Of a stretch of DNA of 30,858 nucleotides, positions 16,907 through 24,025 are shown in pieces; the first letter of the stretch is position 1, and each line of letters opens with the position of its first letter. A program made the position numbers and the translations under genes. The DNA comes from Ruminococcus sp. Lineage in GTDB: Bacteria; Bacillota; Clostridia; Oscillospirales; Ruminococcaceae. The notes beneath the pieces were generated by a model, which saw only the letters and a list, made by a program, of their open reading frames with translations, did not search any database and was not told the origin of the DNA. The stretch spans positions 5,132-35,989 of the forward strand of contig NZ_DXUU01000030.1 of assembly GCF_019417665.1 (NCBI RefSeq). Reading direction: 5' to 3'.

Positions 16907-17450
16907 TCCCACAAAGGTAATCACGGGTCCTGAAACACGCTGGAGCTATGCAAACGTATGGCAGCCAAAAGCTATTGACGGAGGTGCTCCGAAATATAGC
17001 ATTTCTCTCATCATTCCGAAGTCCGATACAAAGACCATTGAAAAAGTCCGTGCAGCCATTCAGGCGGCATATGAGGAGGGGCAGAGCAAACTGAAAGGAA
17101 ACGGAAAAACTGTGCCGCAGCTTAAGGCACTGAAAACACCTCTCCGTGACGGCGATGTTGAGCGCCCTGATGACGAGGCTTATGCAAACAGCTATTTCAT
17201 CAACGCAAATTCTGCTTCTGCGCCGGGAATTGTAGATGCAAACTGTCAGCCGATTATTGATACCAGCGAGGTATACAGCGGTGTATATGGCAGAGCTTCC
17301 ATAAACTTCTATGCATTCAATTCCAACGGGAATAAAGGAATTGCTTGCGGACTGAATAATTTGCAGAAAATCCGTGATGGTGAGCCTCTCGGCGGAAAGA
17401 GCCGTGCGGAGGATGATTTTGCGGATCTTGATGATGATTTTCTTGACTGA
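16890..17450 (+). CDS. DUF2815 protein, probable single-strand DNA-binding protein
   Basis: ATG 16890 follows AAAGGAG at 16874-16880. The much longer upstream frame is only overlap with DUF2800. The 186-residue product starts MAKYVNPTKVITGPETRWSY, typical of DUF2815, and ends in a strongly acidic tail (EDDFADLDDDFLD). An acidic C-terminal tail is a hallmark of SSB proteins, which use it to recruit partners, and DUF2815 is predicted to be the phage SSB. Its position between a RecB-like nuclease and the DNA polymerase fits. The binding role is inferred from family and tail, not from visible DNA-contact residues. Confidence 0.8.
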   Translation: MAKYVNPTKVITGPETRWSYANVWQPKAIDGGAPKYSISLIIPKSDTKTIEKVRAAIQAAYEEGQSKLKGNGKTVPQLKALKTPLRDGDVERPDDEAYANSYFINANSASAPGIVDANCQPIIDTSEVYSGVYGRASINFYAFNSNGNKGIACGLNNLQKIRDGEPLGGKSRAEDDFADLDDDFLD

Positions 17451-17462
17451 TAATACATGAAT

Positions 17463-17505
17463 AGCTGGGTGGGCAGTTAGGCTTAATGCTTGGGTGGGAG
17501 TTAGG
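17463..17505 (+). repeat. Two G-rich direct repeats before the polymerase gene
   Basis: GCTGGGTGGGCAGTTAGG (about 17464-17481) is followed by GCTTGGGTGGGAGTTAGG (about 17488-17505), nearly the same unit twice, 24 nt apart. Each copy has GGGTGGG, so four G3 tracts lie within 33 nt and could form a G-quadruplex. The second copy also supplies the Shine-Dalgarno region of the polymerase gene, so folding could affect polymerase translation. Confidence 0.55.
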
Positions 17506-17507
17506 AT

Positions 17508-20420
17508 GTGATGATTATGAAAGAAATAGAAATCGATCTGGAAACCCGCAGTGACCGTGATATTACCAAATGCGGCGTCTATGCTTACGCCGATTCGCCG
17601 TATTTTGATATTTTGCTGTTTGCATATTCCGTGGACGGACAGCCTGTTCAGATTGTGGATACAGCAAACGGCGAAAAAATACCTGAAAATGTTCTCTCAG
17701 CACTTACTGACGAAAAAGTAATAAAAAGAGCCTTTAACGTGAATTTTGAAAGAGTGTGCCTGTCACGTTATCTTCAAAAGAATTATCCTCAGTACTTTCA
17801 GAGCTACAGCATAAATGAAGATACTGTCGGTGACTATCTGAATCCGGAAGGCTGGCAATGCACCATGATACACAGCCGAACTCTCGGACTTCCTTCTTCC
17901 CTTGCAGAAGTCGGCACAGTTCTGGGAATAAAGCAACAGAAAATGACAGAAGGAAAGGCTCTCATCAAGTTCTTTTGTGTACCTTATGACACAATTGACG
18001 GTGTGCCGCAGTTCCATAATCCATCTGATTATCCAGACAAATGGGAAATATTCAAGGCATACAACAAACGTGACGTTGAAGCTGAAATGGAAATTGATAG
18101 AAAGCTGTCACGCTTTCCTGTTCCTGATTTCCTGTGGGAGGAATTTTACCTTGACCAGGAAATAAACGACCGTGGAATTCTCGTTGATATGGAACTTGCT
18201 GACGCCGCCATTACCCTTGATGAACAGTCAAAGGCAAAGCTGACTTCTGAAATGCAAAAACTTACAGGTGTAGAGAATCCGAACTCCGTATATCAGTTAC
18301 TTGACTGGCTTGAAAAGCAGGGTTACAAGTCGGATTCTCTCGGCAAGGCACAGGTGAAGGAACTCATCAAAACTGCAAAGGAGCCAGTCAGGTCTGTGCT
18401 TGAAATGAGGTTACAGCTGTCAAAATCATCGGTAAAAAAATATACAGCTATGAAAACTGCTGTATGTTCTGATATCAGAGTGCGTGGAATGTTCCAGTTT
18501 TATGGTGCATCGAGAACAGGTCGATACTGTTCCAAAATCGTCCAATTGCAAAACCTGCCTCAAAACCATATTCCCGATTTAACAGAGGCAAGAGAAATTG
18601 TAAAGTACGGATACCACGATGAAATCGAAATGCTATATGATGATGTTCCTGATACGCTTTCTCAGCTTATCCGTACTGCATTTATCCCAAGACCGGGTAT
18701 GAAGTTTATCGTTGCGGACTTTTCTGCTATTGAGGCTCGCGTGATTGCGTGGCTTGCGGGTGAAGAATGGCGAATTAAGGCATTTGAAAACGGTGAGGAC
18801 ATTTATTGTGCATCAGCGTCAAAGATGTTCGGAGTTCCTGTTGTAAAGCATGGCGAAAACGCACATCTCAGGCAGAAAGGTAAGGTGGCGGAGCTTGCCT
18901 GTATTGCGGAAGGACAGCTTGTTTTGACTAATCATGGTCTAATACCTATTGAGGAAGTTACAACTAATGACTTACTTTGGGATGGAGAAAACTGGGTACA
19001 CCATGAAGGCGTCATTTATAAGGGAGAACGTGAGGTAATAACATATGAAGGACTCACAGCAACCCCAGACCACCTTGTCTGGGTTGAAGGGCAATCGAGG
19101 CCGATACAATTTGCAATCGCCTCCGCCTGCGGCGCACATCTCGTACAAACCGGAAATGGTGGGAAAGCAATACGGTTGGGTGAAAATCATCAGTGCAGAA
19201 AAACGTTGGAACAAAGCTATGAATCACTGTTATGTATTAACAGAATGTACGGGATGCAAATCAACTCAGTGGACACTTCTATCAAACCTAACAAATGGAA
19301 AATCAAAAGGTTGTCAGCATTGCTCACAGCCAAGGCGTATTCCTCTATGGTTAGACAGAAGACTGACCGCTGCAAAGCAACGATGTCAGAATCCCAACGA
19401 CGCAGGCTATCCAAATTATGGTACAAGAGGAATAAAGTTCAAATTTTCATCCGTAACTGCGGCGGGCTTATATCTTATTACGAAATATGGAATTCCCGAC
19501 AGAGAAATGGAAATCGACAGAATCGACGACAATGGAGACTACGCTCCGGGAAATTTGAGATTTGTAACACATACAGAGAACAACTTAAACAAGCGAACTA
19601 CTGTATTAACAATGTTCGATCAAGCCTACTGGCCGTATGCGTATGGAACAGTTATCCGAAAATTATCCAGTGGCATGACGAGAGAAGAAATTATTCAGGA
19701 TGCGGAAGAGGCTGTTGTGAACAGGAGAAAGTGCTGGAGACTAATATCCGCAAGGCTCGACTTTATGATATACGAAATGCCGGAAGACATCATCGTTTTA
19801 CCGTATCAGGAAAACTCGTCCACAACTGTGGCTATGGCGGTTCAGTTGGTGCAATGAAAGCAATGGGTGCAGATTCTCTGGGGCTTTCCAATGCTGAACT
19901 GAAAAATATTGTGGACGAATGGAGAGCATCATCTCCCTGTATTACCGAATTGTGGTGGGCAGTAGACAGAGCCGCAAAGAAAGCAATAAAGGAAAAGACA
20001 ACCATCGATACACACGGACTTACATTCTCCTATGAATCTGGATTTCTGTTTATTGAACTTCCAAGCGGCAGGCGTCTTGCTTACGCTAAACCCCGTATCA
20101 GTGAGAACCAGTTCGGCGGTGAATCTGTTACATATATGGGCATTAACGCTCAGAAGAAATGGGACAGGCTTGAAAGCTACGGGCCAAAGTTCGTGGAAAA
20201 TGTTGTCCAAGCTATTGCAAGAGATTTACTGATGTATTCCATGCAGACCTTATCCCATTGCTTTATTGTGGCACACGTCCACGATGAAATGATTATTGAA
20301 GCTGACCGCAGAATGTCGGTACAGGCTGTATGTCAGCAGATGGCAAGAACTCCTGCATGGGCAGAAGGACTTATTCTCCGTGCAGACGGATATGAATGCG
20401 AATATTACAAAAAAGATTAG
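17508..20420 (+). CDS. Phage family A DNA polymerase interrupted by an intein
   Basis: The frame can start at GTG 17508, ATG 17511 or ATG 17517; residue numbers here count from 17508. It encodes 970 residues, or about 661 once the 309-residue intein is removed, a normal size for this phage family. The N-terminal DEDD-type 3'-5' exonuclease shows DLET, FNVNFE and YNKRDVEAE. The polymerase domain shows motif A DFSAIEAR (D404), motif B split by the intein (KGKVAELA before, CGYGGSVGAM after) and motif C HVHDE (H925-E927). Splicing is needed for activity because motif B lines the nucleotide-binding helix. It copies phage DNA, and its neighbours are a DUF2815 protein, a primase-helicase and nucleases. 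Within the intein DNA a homing endonuclease is encoded in another frame. Confidence 0.92.
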   Translation: MMIMKEIEIDLETRSDRDITKCGVYAYADSPYFDILLFAYSVDGQPVQIVDTANGEKIPENVLSALTDEKVIKRAFNVNFERVCLSRYLQKNYPQYFQSYSINEDTVGDYLNPEGWQCTMIHSRTLGLPSSLAEVGTVLGIKQQKMTEGKALIKFFCVPYDTIDGVPQFHNPSDYPDKWEIFKAYNKRDVEAEMEIDRKLSRFPVPDFLWEEFYLDQEINDRGILVDMELADAAITLDEQSKAKLTSEMQKLTGVENPNSVYQLLDWLEKQGYKSDSLGKAQVKELIKTAKEPVRSVLEMRLQLSKSSVKKYTAMKTAVCSDIRVRGMFQFYGASRTGRYCSKIVQLQNLPQNHIPDLTEAREIVKYGYHDEIEMLYDDVPDTLSQLIRTAFIPRPGMKFIVADFSAIEARVIAWLAGEEWRIKAFENGEDIYCASASKMFGVPVVKHGENAHLRQKGKVAELACIAEGQLVLTNHGLIPIEEVTTNDLLWDGENWVHHEGVIYKGEREVITYEGLTATPDHLVWVEGQSRPIQFAIASACGAHLVQTGNGGKAIRLGENHQCRKTLEQSYESLLCINRMYGMQINSVDTSIKPNKWKIKRLSALLTAKAYSSMVRQKTDRCKATMSESQRRRLSKLWYKRNKVQIFIRNCGGLISYYEIWNSRQRNGNRQNRRQWRLRSGKFEICNTYREQLKQANYCINNVRSSLLAVCVWNSYPKIIQWHDERRNYSGCGRGCCEQEKVLETNIRKARLYDIRNAGRHHRFTVSGKLVHNCGYGGSVGAMKAMGADSLGLSNAELKNIVDEWRASSPCITELWWAVDRAAKKAIKEKTTIDTHGLTFSYESGFLFIELPSGRRLAYAKPRISENQFGGESVTYMGINAQKKWDRLESYGPKFVENVVQAIARDLLMYSMQTLSHCFIVAHVHDEMIIEADRRMSVQAVCQQMARTPAWAEGLILRADGYECEYYKKD
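18900..19826 (+). mobile_element. Intein in polymerase motif B, with its endonuclease out of frame
   Basis: The intein spans residues 465-773 of the polymerase frame. Block A starts at Cys465 (CIAEGQLVLTNHGLIPIEEV). Block B reads GLTATPDHLVWV with the T-x-x-H pair. Block F reads RLYDIRNAGRHHRFTV, and block G ends GKLVHN, with penultimate His, terminal Asn and extein +1 Cys774. All residues for canonical splicing are therefore present. Between blocks B and F the polymerase frame is basic, Cys/Arg/Asn-rich, low-meaning sequence with no LAGLIDADG or HNH motif, while the +1 frame of the same DNA encodes a recognisable endonuclease. Exteins join as ELA-CGYGG. Homologues normally have Leu where Cys774 sits. 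Confidence 0.9.
19045..19857 (+). CDS. Homing endonuclease nested in the intein in the +1 frame
   Basis: The frame is shifted +1 relative to the polymerase. ATG 19045 has TGAGGT 9-14 nt upstream. The conserved protein, however, begins at Met 38 (ATG 19156), MVGKQYGWVKI, which has only a weak ribosome site. After it come a four-cysteine zinc-finger-like part (CTGC and CQHC) and a region with AAKQRCQNPNDAGYPNYGTRGI, EIDRIDDNGDYAPGNLRFVT and NNLNKR. This is the pattern of phage HNH-like/AP2-associated endonucleases. A C-terminal part (GTVIRKLSSGMTREEII) fits a DNA-recognition segment. The frame ends 31 nt past the intein-extein junction. Its product would cut intein-less polymerase genes and drive intein spread. 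Internal initiation or a frameshift is needed to make it. Confidence 0.75.
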   Translation: MKDSQQPQTTLSGLKGNRGRYNLQSPPPAAHISYKPEMVGKQYGWVKIISAEKRWNKAMNHCYVLTECTGCKSTQWTLLSNLTNGKSKGCQHCSQPRRIPLWLDRRLTAAKQRCQNPNDAGYPNYGTRGIKFKFSSVTAAGLYLITKYGIPDREMEIDRIDDNGDYAPGNLRFVTHTENNLNKRTTVLTMFDQAYWPYAYGTVIRKLSSGMTREEIIQDAEEAVVNRRKCWRLISARLDFMIYEMPEDIIVLPYQENSSTTVAMAVQLVQ

Positions 20421-20431
20421 GAGGAACCCAT

Positions 20432-20650
20432 ATGTTCTATGTCAAAGAAAACCTGAACGAAAGTATGAATATTGCAATTGAGATCAGCGACAAGAATGTT
20501 TACTGCCGCTGCCCGAAATGCGGCGTGGAGGTGCCTGTGGATCTGAGTATCTTCCAGAGAAATGAGAATTTCGACATCTTCAGCAGCGCTGTCTATTGTG
20601 ATGCCTGCACAAAGGCACATCTGAAAGGAGGATACCATGAATCTGTATAA
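20432..20650 (+). CDS. Small zinc-ribbon phage protein
   Basis: ATG 20432 follows AGGAGG, 11 nt after the polymerase stop. The 72-residue product has CRCPKCGVEV near residue 25 and YCDAC near residue 58, two Cys-x2-Cys knuckles spaced as in a zinc ribbon. There are no other motifs. Its end overlaps the DUF4406 gene by 14 nt, so translation is probably coupled. The function is unknown; nucleic-acid or protein binding through the zinc ribbon is a guess. Confidence 0.75.
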   Translation: MFYVKENLNESMNIAIEISDKNVYCRCPKCGVEVPVDLSIFQRNENFDIFSSAVYCDACTKAHLKGGYHESV

Positions 20651-21062
20651 TGCCGAAGGTTACATAGATCTGACAGCTTATGAGGCTCTGAGCCGGATTG
20701 AACGAGAAGAACGAAAGGCAAAGAAAGCGGGGTCCTATCGTCCGGTTGTCTACATATGTTCGCCCTATTCGCAGGGCTGTATCAATGATAATATTGAGAA
20801 TGCAAGACGGTACAGCCGCTTTGCAGTGGATAGGCATTACATCCCCATTGCGCCTCACCTGCTGTTTCCGCAGTTTATGGACGATACTCTGGGAGAAGAT
20901 CGCCAGACTGCCATGTTTATGGATTTGGTGCTGCTGACAAAATGTTCCCAACTGTGGGTGTTTGGCGATATGCGGTCAAAAGGGATGCAGCAGGAAATTC
21001 GCTGGGCAAAGCGTCGTCATATGACCATCCGCTACTTTACGGAAGAATTGGAGGAAAAGTAA
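20637..21062 (+). CDS. DUF4406 protein, nucleoside deoxyribosyltransferase-like
   Basis: ATG 20637 follows GGAGG. The protein is 141 residues. After a helical start, PVVYICSPYSQG (about 37-48) and later IPIAPHLLFPQFMDD and GMQQEIRWAKRR are typical of DUF4406, which belongs to the nucleoside 2-deoxyribosyltransferase/Rossmann-like fold group. Members are common in phage replication modules, and a role in nucleotide or ADP-ribose-type metabolism is suspected but unproven. The stop overlaps the start of the primase-helicase gene (TAATG). Confidence 0.8.
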   Translation: MNLYNAEGYIDLTAYEALSRIEREERKAKKAGSYRPVVYICSPYSQGCINDNIENARRYSRFAVDRHYIPIAPHLLFPQFMDDTLGEDRQTAMFMDLVLLTKCSQLWVFGDMRSKGMQQEIRWAKRRHMTIRYFTEELEEK

Positions 21063-23287
21063 TGAAGTTTACGCTCTATACCGCCGACTGTACCGGCAAC
21101 CCGAAAAACAAGCTGTATCCCCACGAGGCAGTAATAACCTCGGCAGCAGACATGAAGAAGTCTGCTCGGTTTGACCATGTGTGTGCAAAATATAAAAGCA
21201 ACAGCCGCAGCGAGGCAAATTTCCTGTGTGCTGACAATGTTCCGATGGACTGCGATAATGCTCACAGCGATAATCCCGATGACTGGATTACACCGGAAAA
21301 GCTGGACGAGATTCTGTCGGATGTAGCGTATGTGCTGACATTCAGCCGCAATCACATGAAACCCAAGGACGGTAAAACAGCAAGACCAAGATTTCATGTA
21401 TATTTCCCATGCAGTGTGTATGAGGACGCATCTTCATACAAGGCACTGAAAAAGAAGATTCAGCAGCAGTTTCCGTTCTTTGATAACAACGCACTGGACG
21501 CTGCACGATTTCTGTTCGGCTCTGACGGTGATATGGTATGGCATGAGGGCAGTCTGACCATTGAGGACTATATGCTGCTTATGCAGCAGAAGAAAAGCAT
21601 TCCTGCAGGTCAGCGCAATAACACTTTGTCCCGATATGCCGGTAAGCTCGTCAAGCGGTTTGGCACCGGCGAAGATGCACACCGTAAATTCCTGGAACGT
21701 GCTGCTGAGTGCGATCCACCTCTTAGTGACGAGGAACTGGAAACCATATGGCACAGTGCATCAAAGTTCGGAAAGCGTGTATCCAGTCAGGACGGCTATA
21801 TTCCTCCGGAACAGTACGGAGAAAATAATATGATTCCGGCGGATTTCAGCGACATCGGCGAGGCTCGTACCTTTGCGGATATGTACGATGATGAGGTCTG
21901 CTATACCACAGCTACGGATTTCCTGCGATATAACGGCACCTATTGGGTGGAGTCAGAGCAAAGAGCAATTGCGGCAATGATGGAACATACCGATGAGCAA
22001 CTTCGGGAAGCAGAGGAAATGATAGAGGCGTCGCTTACAAAGCTTGAAGAACTGGGCATTGACCGCATGGAGGTGATTGGCGGTGGAAAGAAATTCATCG
22101 GCAATCTTACCGGTGATGCTGTCGGAGCGTATCGCAAATATGAGCTTGCAAAGGCATACAAATCATTCGTCATGAAATACAGAAATATGCGCAGTCTGCG
22201 TTCTGCCCTTGACGCCGCTAAACCGGGACTTGAAAAAATGCCGGAGGAACTGGACAACAGTCCCTTTCTACTCAATACGCCCGGCGGCACTTACGATTTA
22301 CAGAAAGGACTTGACGGCTGGGACGTGACCAATCCGGCAGATTATCTTACGAAAATAACGGCTGTTGTTCCCTCTGATGAGGGTATGGATATCTGGCTGG
22401 AGGCGGTCGGCAAGTTTTTCTGCGGTGATCAGAAACTGATCGAATATGTGCAGATGATATGCGGTCTTTGCCTTATCGGAAAGGTTTATGTGGAGGCACT
22501 TATCATTGCATACGGAGACGGACGCAACGGCAAATCTACTTTCTGGAACGTGATTTTCAAGGTGCTGGGCAGCTACAGCGGTAATATGTCTGCGGACGCA
22601 CTGACGGTAAACTGCAAGCGTAACGTCAAGCCGGAGCTTGCTGAACTGAAAGGAAAACGCCTGATTATTGCGGCAGAACTCCAGGAAGGTATGAGGCTAA
22701 ATACCTCAGTGGTAAAACAGCTTTGTTCTACTGACCCGATTTTCGCTGAAAAGAAGTTCAAGGCACCGTTTACATTCGAGCCGAGCCATACACTTGTACT
22801 GTACACAAACCACCTGCCGAAAGTGTCTGCCAGTGATGACGGTACCTGGAGAAGACTTATCGTTATACCCTTTCATGCAAAAATCACAGGCAAGGACGAC
22901 CGCAAGAATTATACCCAGTATCTTGTTGAAAATGCCGGAGGTGCGGTTCTGTCGTGGCTGATTGAGGGCGCAAGAAAGGTTATTGCATCAGACTTTCAGA
23001 TTGAACCGCCCCAGTGCGTCAAGGAGGCTATCGGCGCTTATCGTGATGATAACGACTGGCTGGGAAGATTTCTGGCAGACTGCTGTGAGGTAAACTCCTG
23101 CTATCAGGAGAAGTCCAGTGCCCTGTATCAGGAATATCGACGTTACTGCGGTGAAAACGGTGAGTTTGTCCGTAGCACGACCGATTTCTATGGTGCCTTG
23201 GACCAGGCAGGGTTTGAACGGAAGAAAACAAGCAAGGGTATAATCGCACGTGGTCTCAGACTCAAAATCGATGATTTTTTAGACTGA
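21062..23287 (+). CDS. Phage primase-helicase (AEP-like primase plus D5/P4-type SF3 helicase)
   Basis: The start is ATG 21062, overlapping the previous stop as TAATG; an upstream in-frame ATG lies inside DUF4406. The protein is 741 residues. The N-terminal part has MDCDN (62-66) and RPRFHVYF (109-116), which fit the acidic pair and the RxH motif of archaeo-eukaryotic primases. A primase C-terminal linker follows. The helicase part has Walker A GDGRNGKST (485-493), a Walker B-like strand RLIIAAEL (about 532-539) and sensor-like LYTNHLPKV (about 579-587), as in D5/VapE/P4 replicative helicases. It would open and prime phage DNA for the family A polymerase encoded upstream. Confidence 0.87.
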   Translation: MKFTLYTADCTGNPKNKLYPHEAVITSAADMKKSARFDHVCAKYKSNSRSEANFLCADNVPMDCDNAHSDNPDDWITPEKLDEILSDVAYVLTFSRNHMKPKDGKTARPRFHVYFPCSVYEDASSYKALKKKIQQQFPFFDNNALDAARFLFGSDGDMVWHEGSLTIEDYMLLMQQKKSIPAGQRNNTLSRYAGKLVKRFGTGEDAHRKFLERAAECDPPLSDEELETIWHSASKFGKRVSSQDGYIPPEQYGENNMIPADFSDIGEARTFADMYDDEVCYTTATDFLRYNGTYWVESEQRAIAAMMEHTDEQLREAEEMIEASLTKLEELGIDRMEVIGGGKKFIGNLTGDAVGAYRKYELAKAYKSFVMKYRNMRSLRSALDAAKPGLEKMPEELDNSPFLLNTPGGTYDLQKGLDGWDVTNPADYLTKITAVVPSDEGMDIWLEAVGKFFCGDQKLIEYVQMICGLCLIGKVYVEALIIAYGDGRNGKSTFWNVIFKVLGSYSGNMSADALTVNCKRNVKPELAELKGKRLIIAAELQEGMRLNTSVVKQLCSTDPIFAEKKFKAPFTFEPSHTLVLYTNHLPKVSASDDGTWRRLIVIPFHAKITGKDDRKNYTQYLVENAGGAVLSWLIEGARKVIASDFQIEPPQCVKEAIGAYRDDNDWLGRFLADCCEVNSCYQEKSSALYQEYRRYCGENGEFVRSTTDFYGALDQAGFERKKTSKGIIARGLRLKIDDFLD

Positions 23288-23496
23288 CGACCTGCACTTA
23301 AAATGGGAAAAAAGCACGTAAAATTGGGAAAGTGCAACTCGATGAATGTCATATCCATACTTTACGCAGGCGAGAGAAAAAGTAAAAAATGTCTATATGT
23401 AAAAGGTTAGGATATGACCATCACACACCTGCACTTTCCCGAAAATACGTTGATTTTTGATGAAATCCGTGCATGTCACGAGAAAGGGAAATCACT
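23288..23496 (+). repeat. Interrupted inverted repeat in the replication-gene spacer
   Basis: GGGAAAGTGCA (23326-23336) is exactly complementary to TGCACTTTCCC (23430-23440), and GTCATATCC (23348-23356) to GGATATGAC (23410-23418). Together they form two stacked helices around a loop of about 53 nt, separated by unpaired stretches of about 11 nt. Just before it, two related direct units TGGGAAA occur (23304 and 23325), and ACCTGCACTT occurs at both ends. No gene lies in this spacer. It could be a phage replication origin, an operator region or an RNA structure; the sequence does not decide. Confidence 0.5.
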
Positions 23497-23742
23497 ATGA
23501 TGACAACTACACACAAAAGCCCCGGCGGATTCTACGCCTGGATGATGGAAAATTACCTGAACGCACAGAATCGTTTTGCTGATCTTGCAAGGGATATGTA
23601 TGAGGATTATTGTTTTCCACATGAGGATGATTATGATGCAATCTACGATTATCTCGTCTATGACTGCGGTGCGGCAACTGCATGTATTGCAGTATTCCGT
23701 GAGTGCTGGAAAATGTATCAGGAAGCATACGCCTATGCGTGA
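23497..23742 (+). CDS. YozE/SAM-like small protein
   Basis: I favour ATG 23497 or 23500 over ATG 23473 because GAGAAAGGGA then lies upstream. The product is about 81 residues. GGFYAWMMENY, RFADLARDMYEDYCFP, and YDAIYDYL follow the pattern of the YozE_SAM_like family (FYxFL..., FADLxxxDxxFP, Fxxixxyl), a small helical domain found in Bacillota and their phages. The function is unknown. Its end overlaps the VRR-NUC gene by 8 nt. Confidence 0.7.
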   Translation: MMTTTHKSPGGFYAWMMENYLNAQNRFADLARDMYEDYCFPHEDDYDAIYDYLVYDCGAATACIAVFRECWKMYQEAYAYA

Positions 23743-24025
23743 ACGGGAGATAGAACGAAAGCTGGTGAATGCTGTCAAGGAACGAGGCGGAATCTGCTGG
23801 AAGTTCACCAGTCCCGGAACGGCAGGTGTCCCCGACCGAATCATATTGATGCCAGAGGGCAGGATTGCCTTTGTGGAAGTAAAAGCGCCTGGTGAAAAGC
23901 CAAGACCATTACAGCTTTCAAGACACAGGCTTTTAAGAAAATTAGGTTTTAAGGTTTATGTTCTTGATAACATTGATGATATTACAAAAATATTAAGTGA
24001 GGTGATGAACTATGAAGCTACATGA
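23735..24025 (+). CDS. VRR-NUC domain nuclease
   Basis: ATG 23735 overlaps the end of the YozE-like gene. The 96-residue product is a stand-alone VRR-NUC domain. MREREIERKLVNAVKERGG is the usual N-terminal helix, followed by CWKFTSPGTAGVPDRIIL, FVEVKAPGEKPRPLQ and a KxxGFKVYVL strand. The D in GVPDRI and the E-x-K in VEVKA are the PD-(D/E)XK catalytic residues. Stand-alone members act as structure-specific phage nucleases, often beside a SNF2 helicase, and the helicase gene here starts within this gene's end (14-nt overlap). Confidence 0.9.
   Translation: MREREIERKLVNAVKERGGICWKFTSPGTAGVPDRIILMPEGRIAFVEVKAPGEKPRPLQLSRHRLLRKLGFKVYVLDNIDDITKILSEVMNYEAT

Noticed and set aside
18972..19426. Minus-strand frames within the intein
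   Set aside because: They have no motifs or ribosome sites. Only the +1 plus-strand frame carries recognisable family patterns.
19045..19857. Reading the polymerase as frameshifted and broken by the endonuclease
   Set aside because: The polymerase frame is continuous through the intein and all splicing residues are intact, so the gene is not a pseudogene.
20942..21061. Upstream extension of the primase-helicase frame
   Set aside because: It lies inside DUF4406 and lacks a ribosome site; the TAATG overlap at 21060-21064 is the better start.
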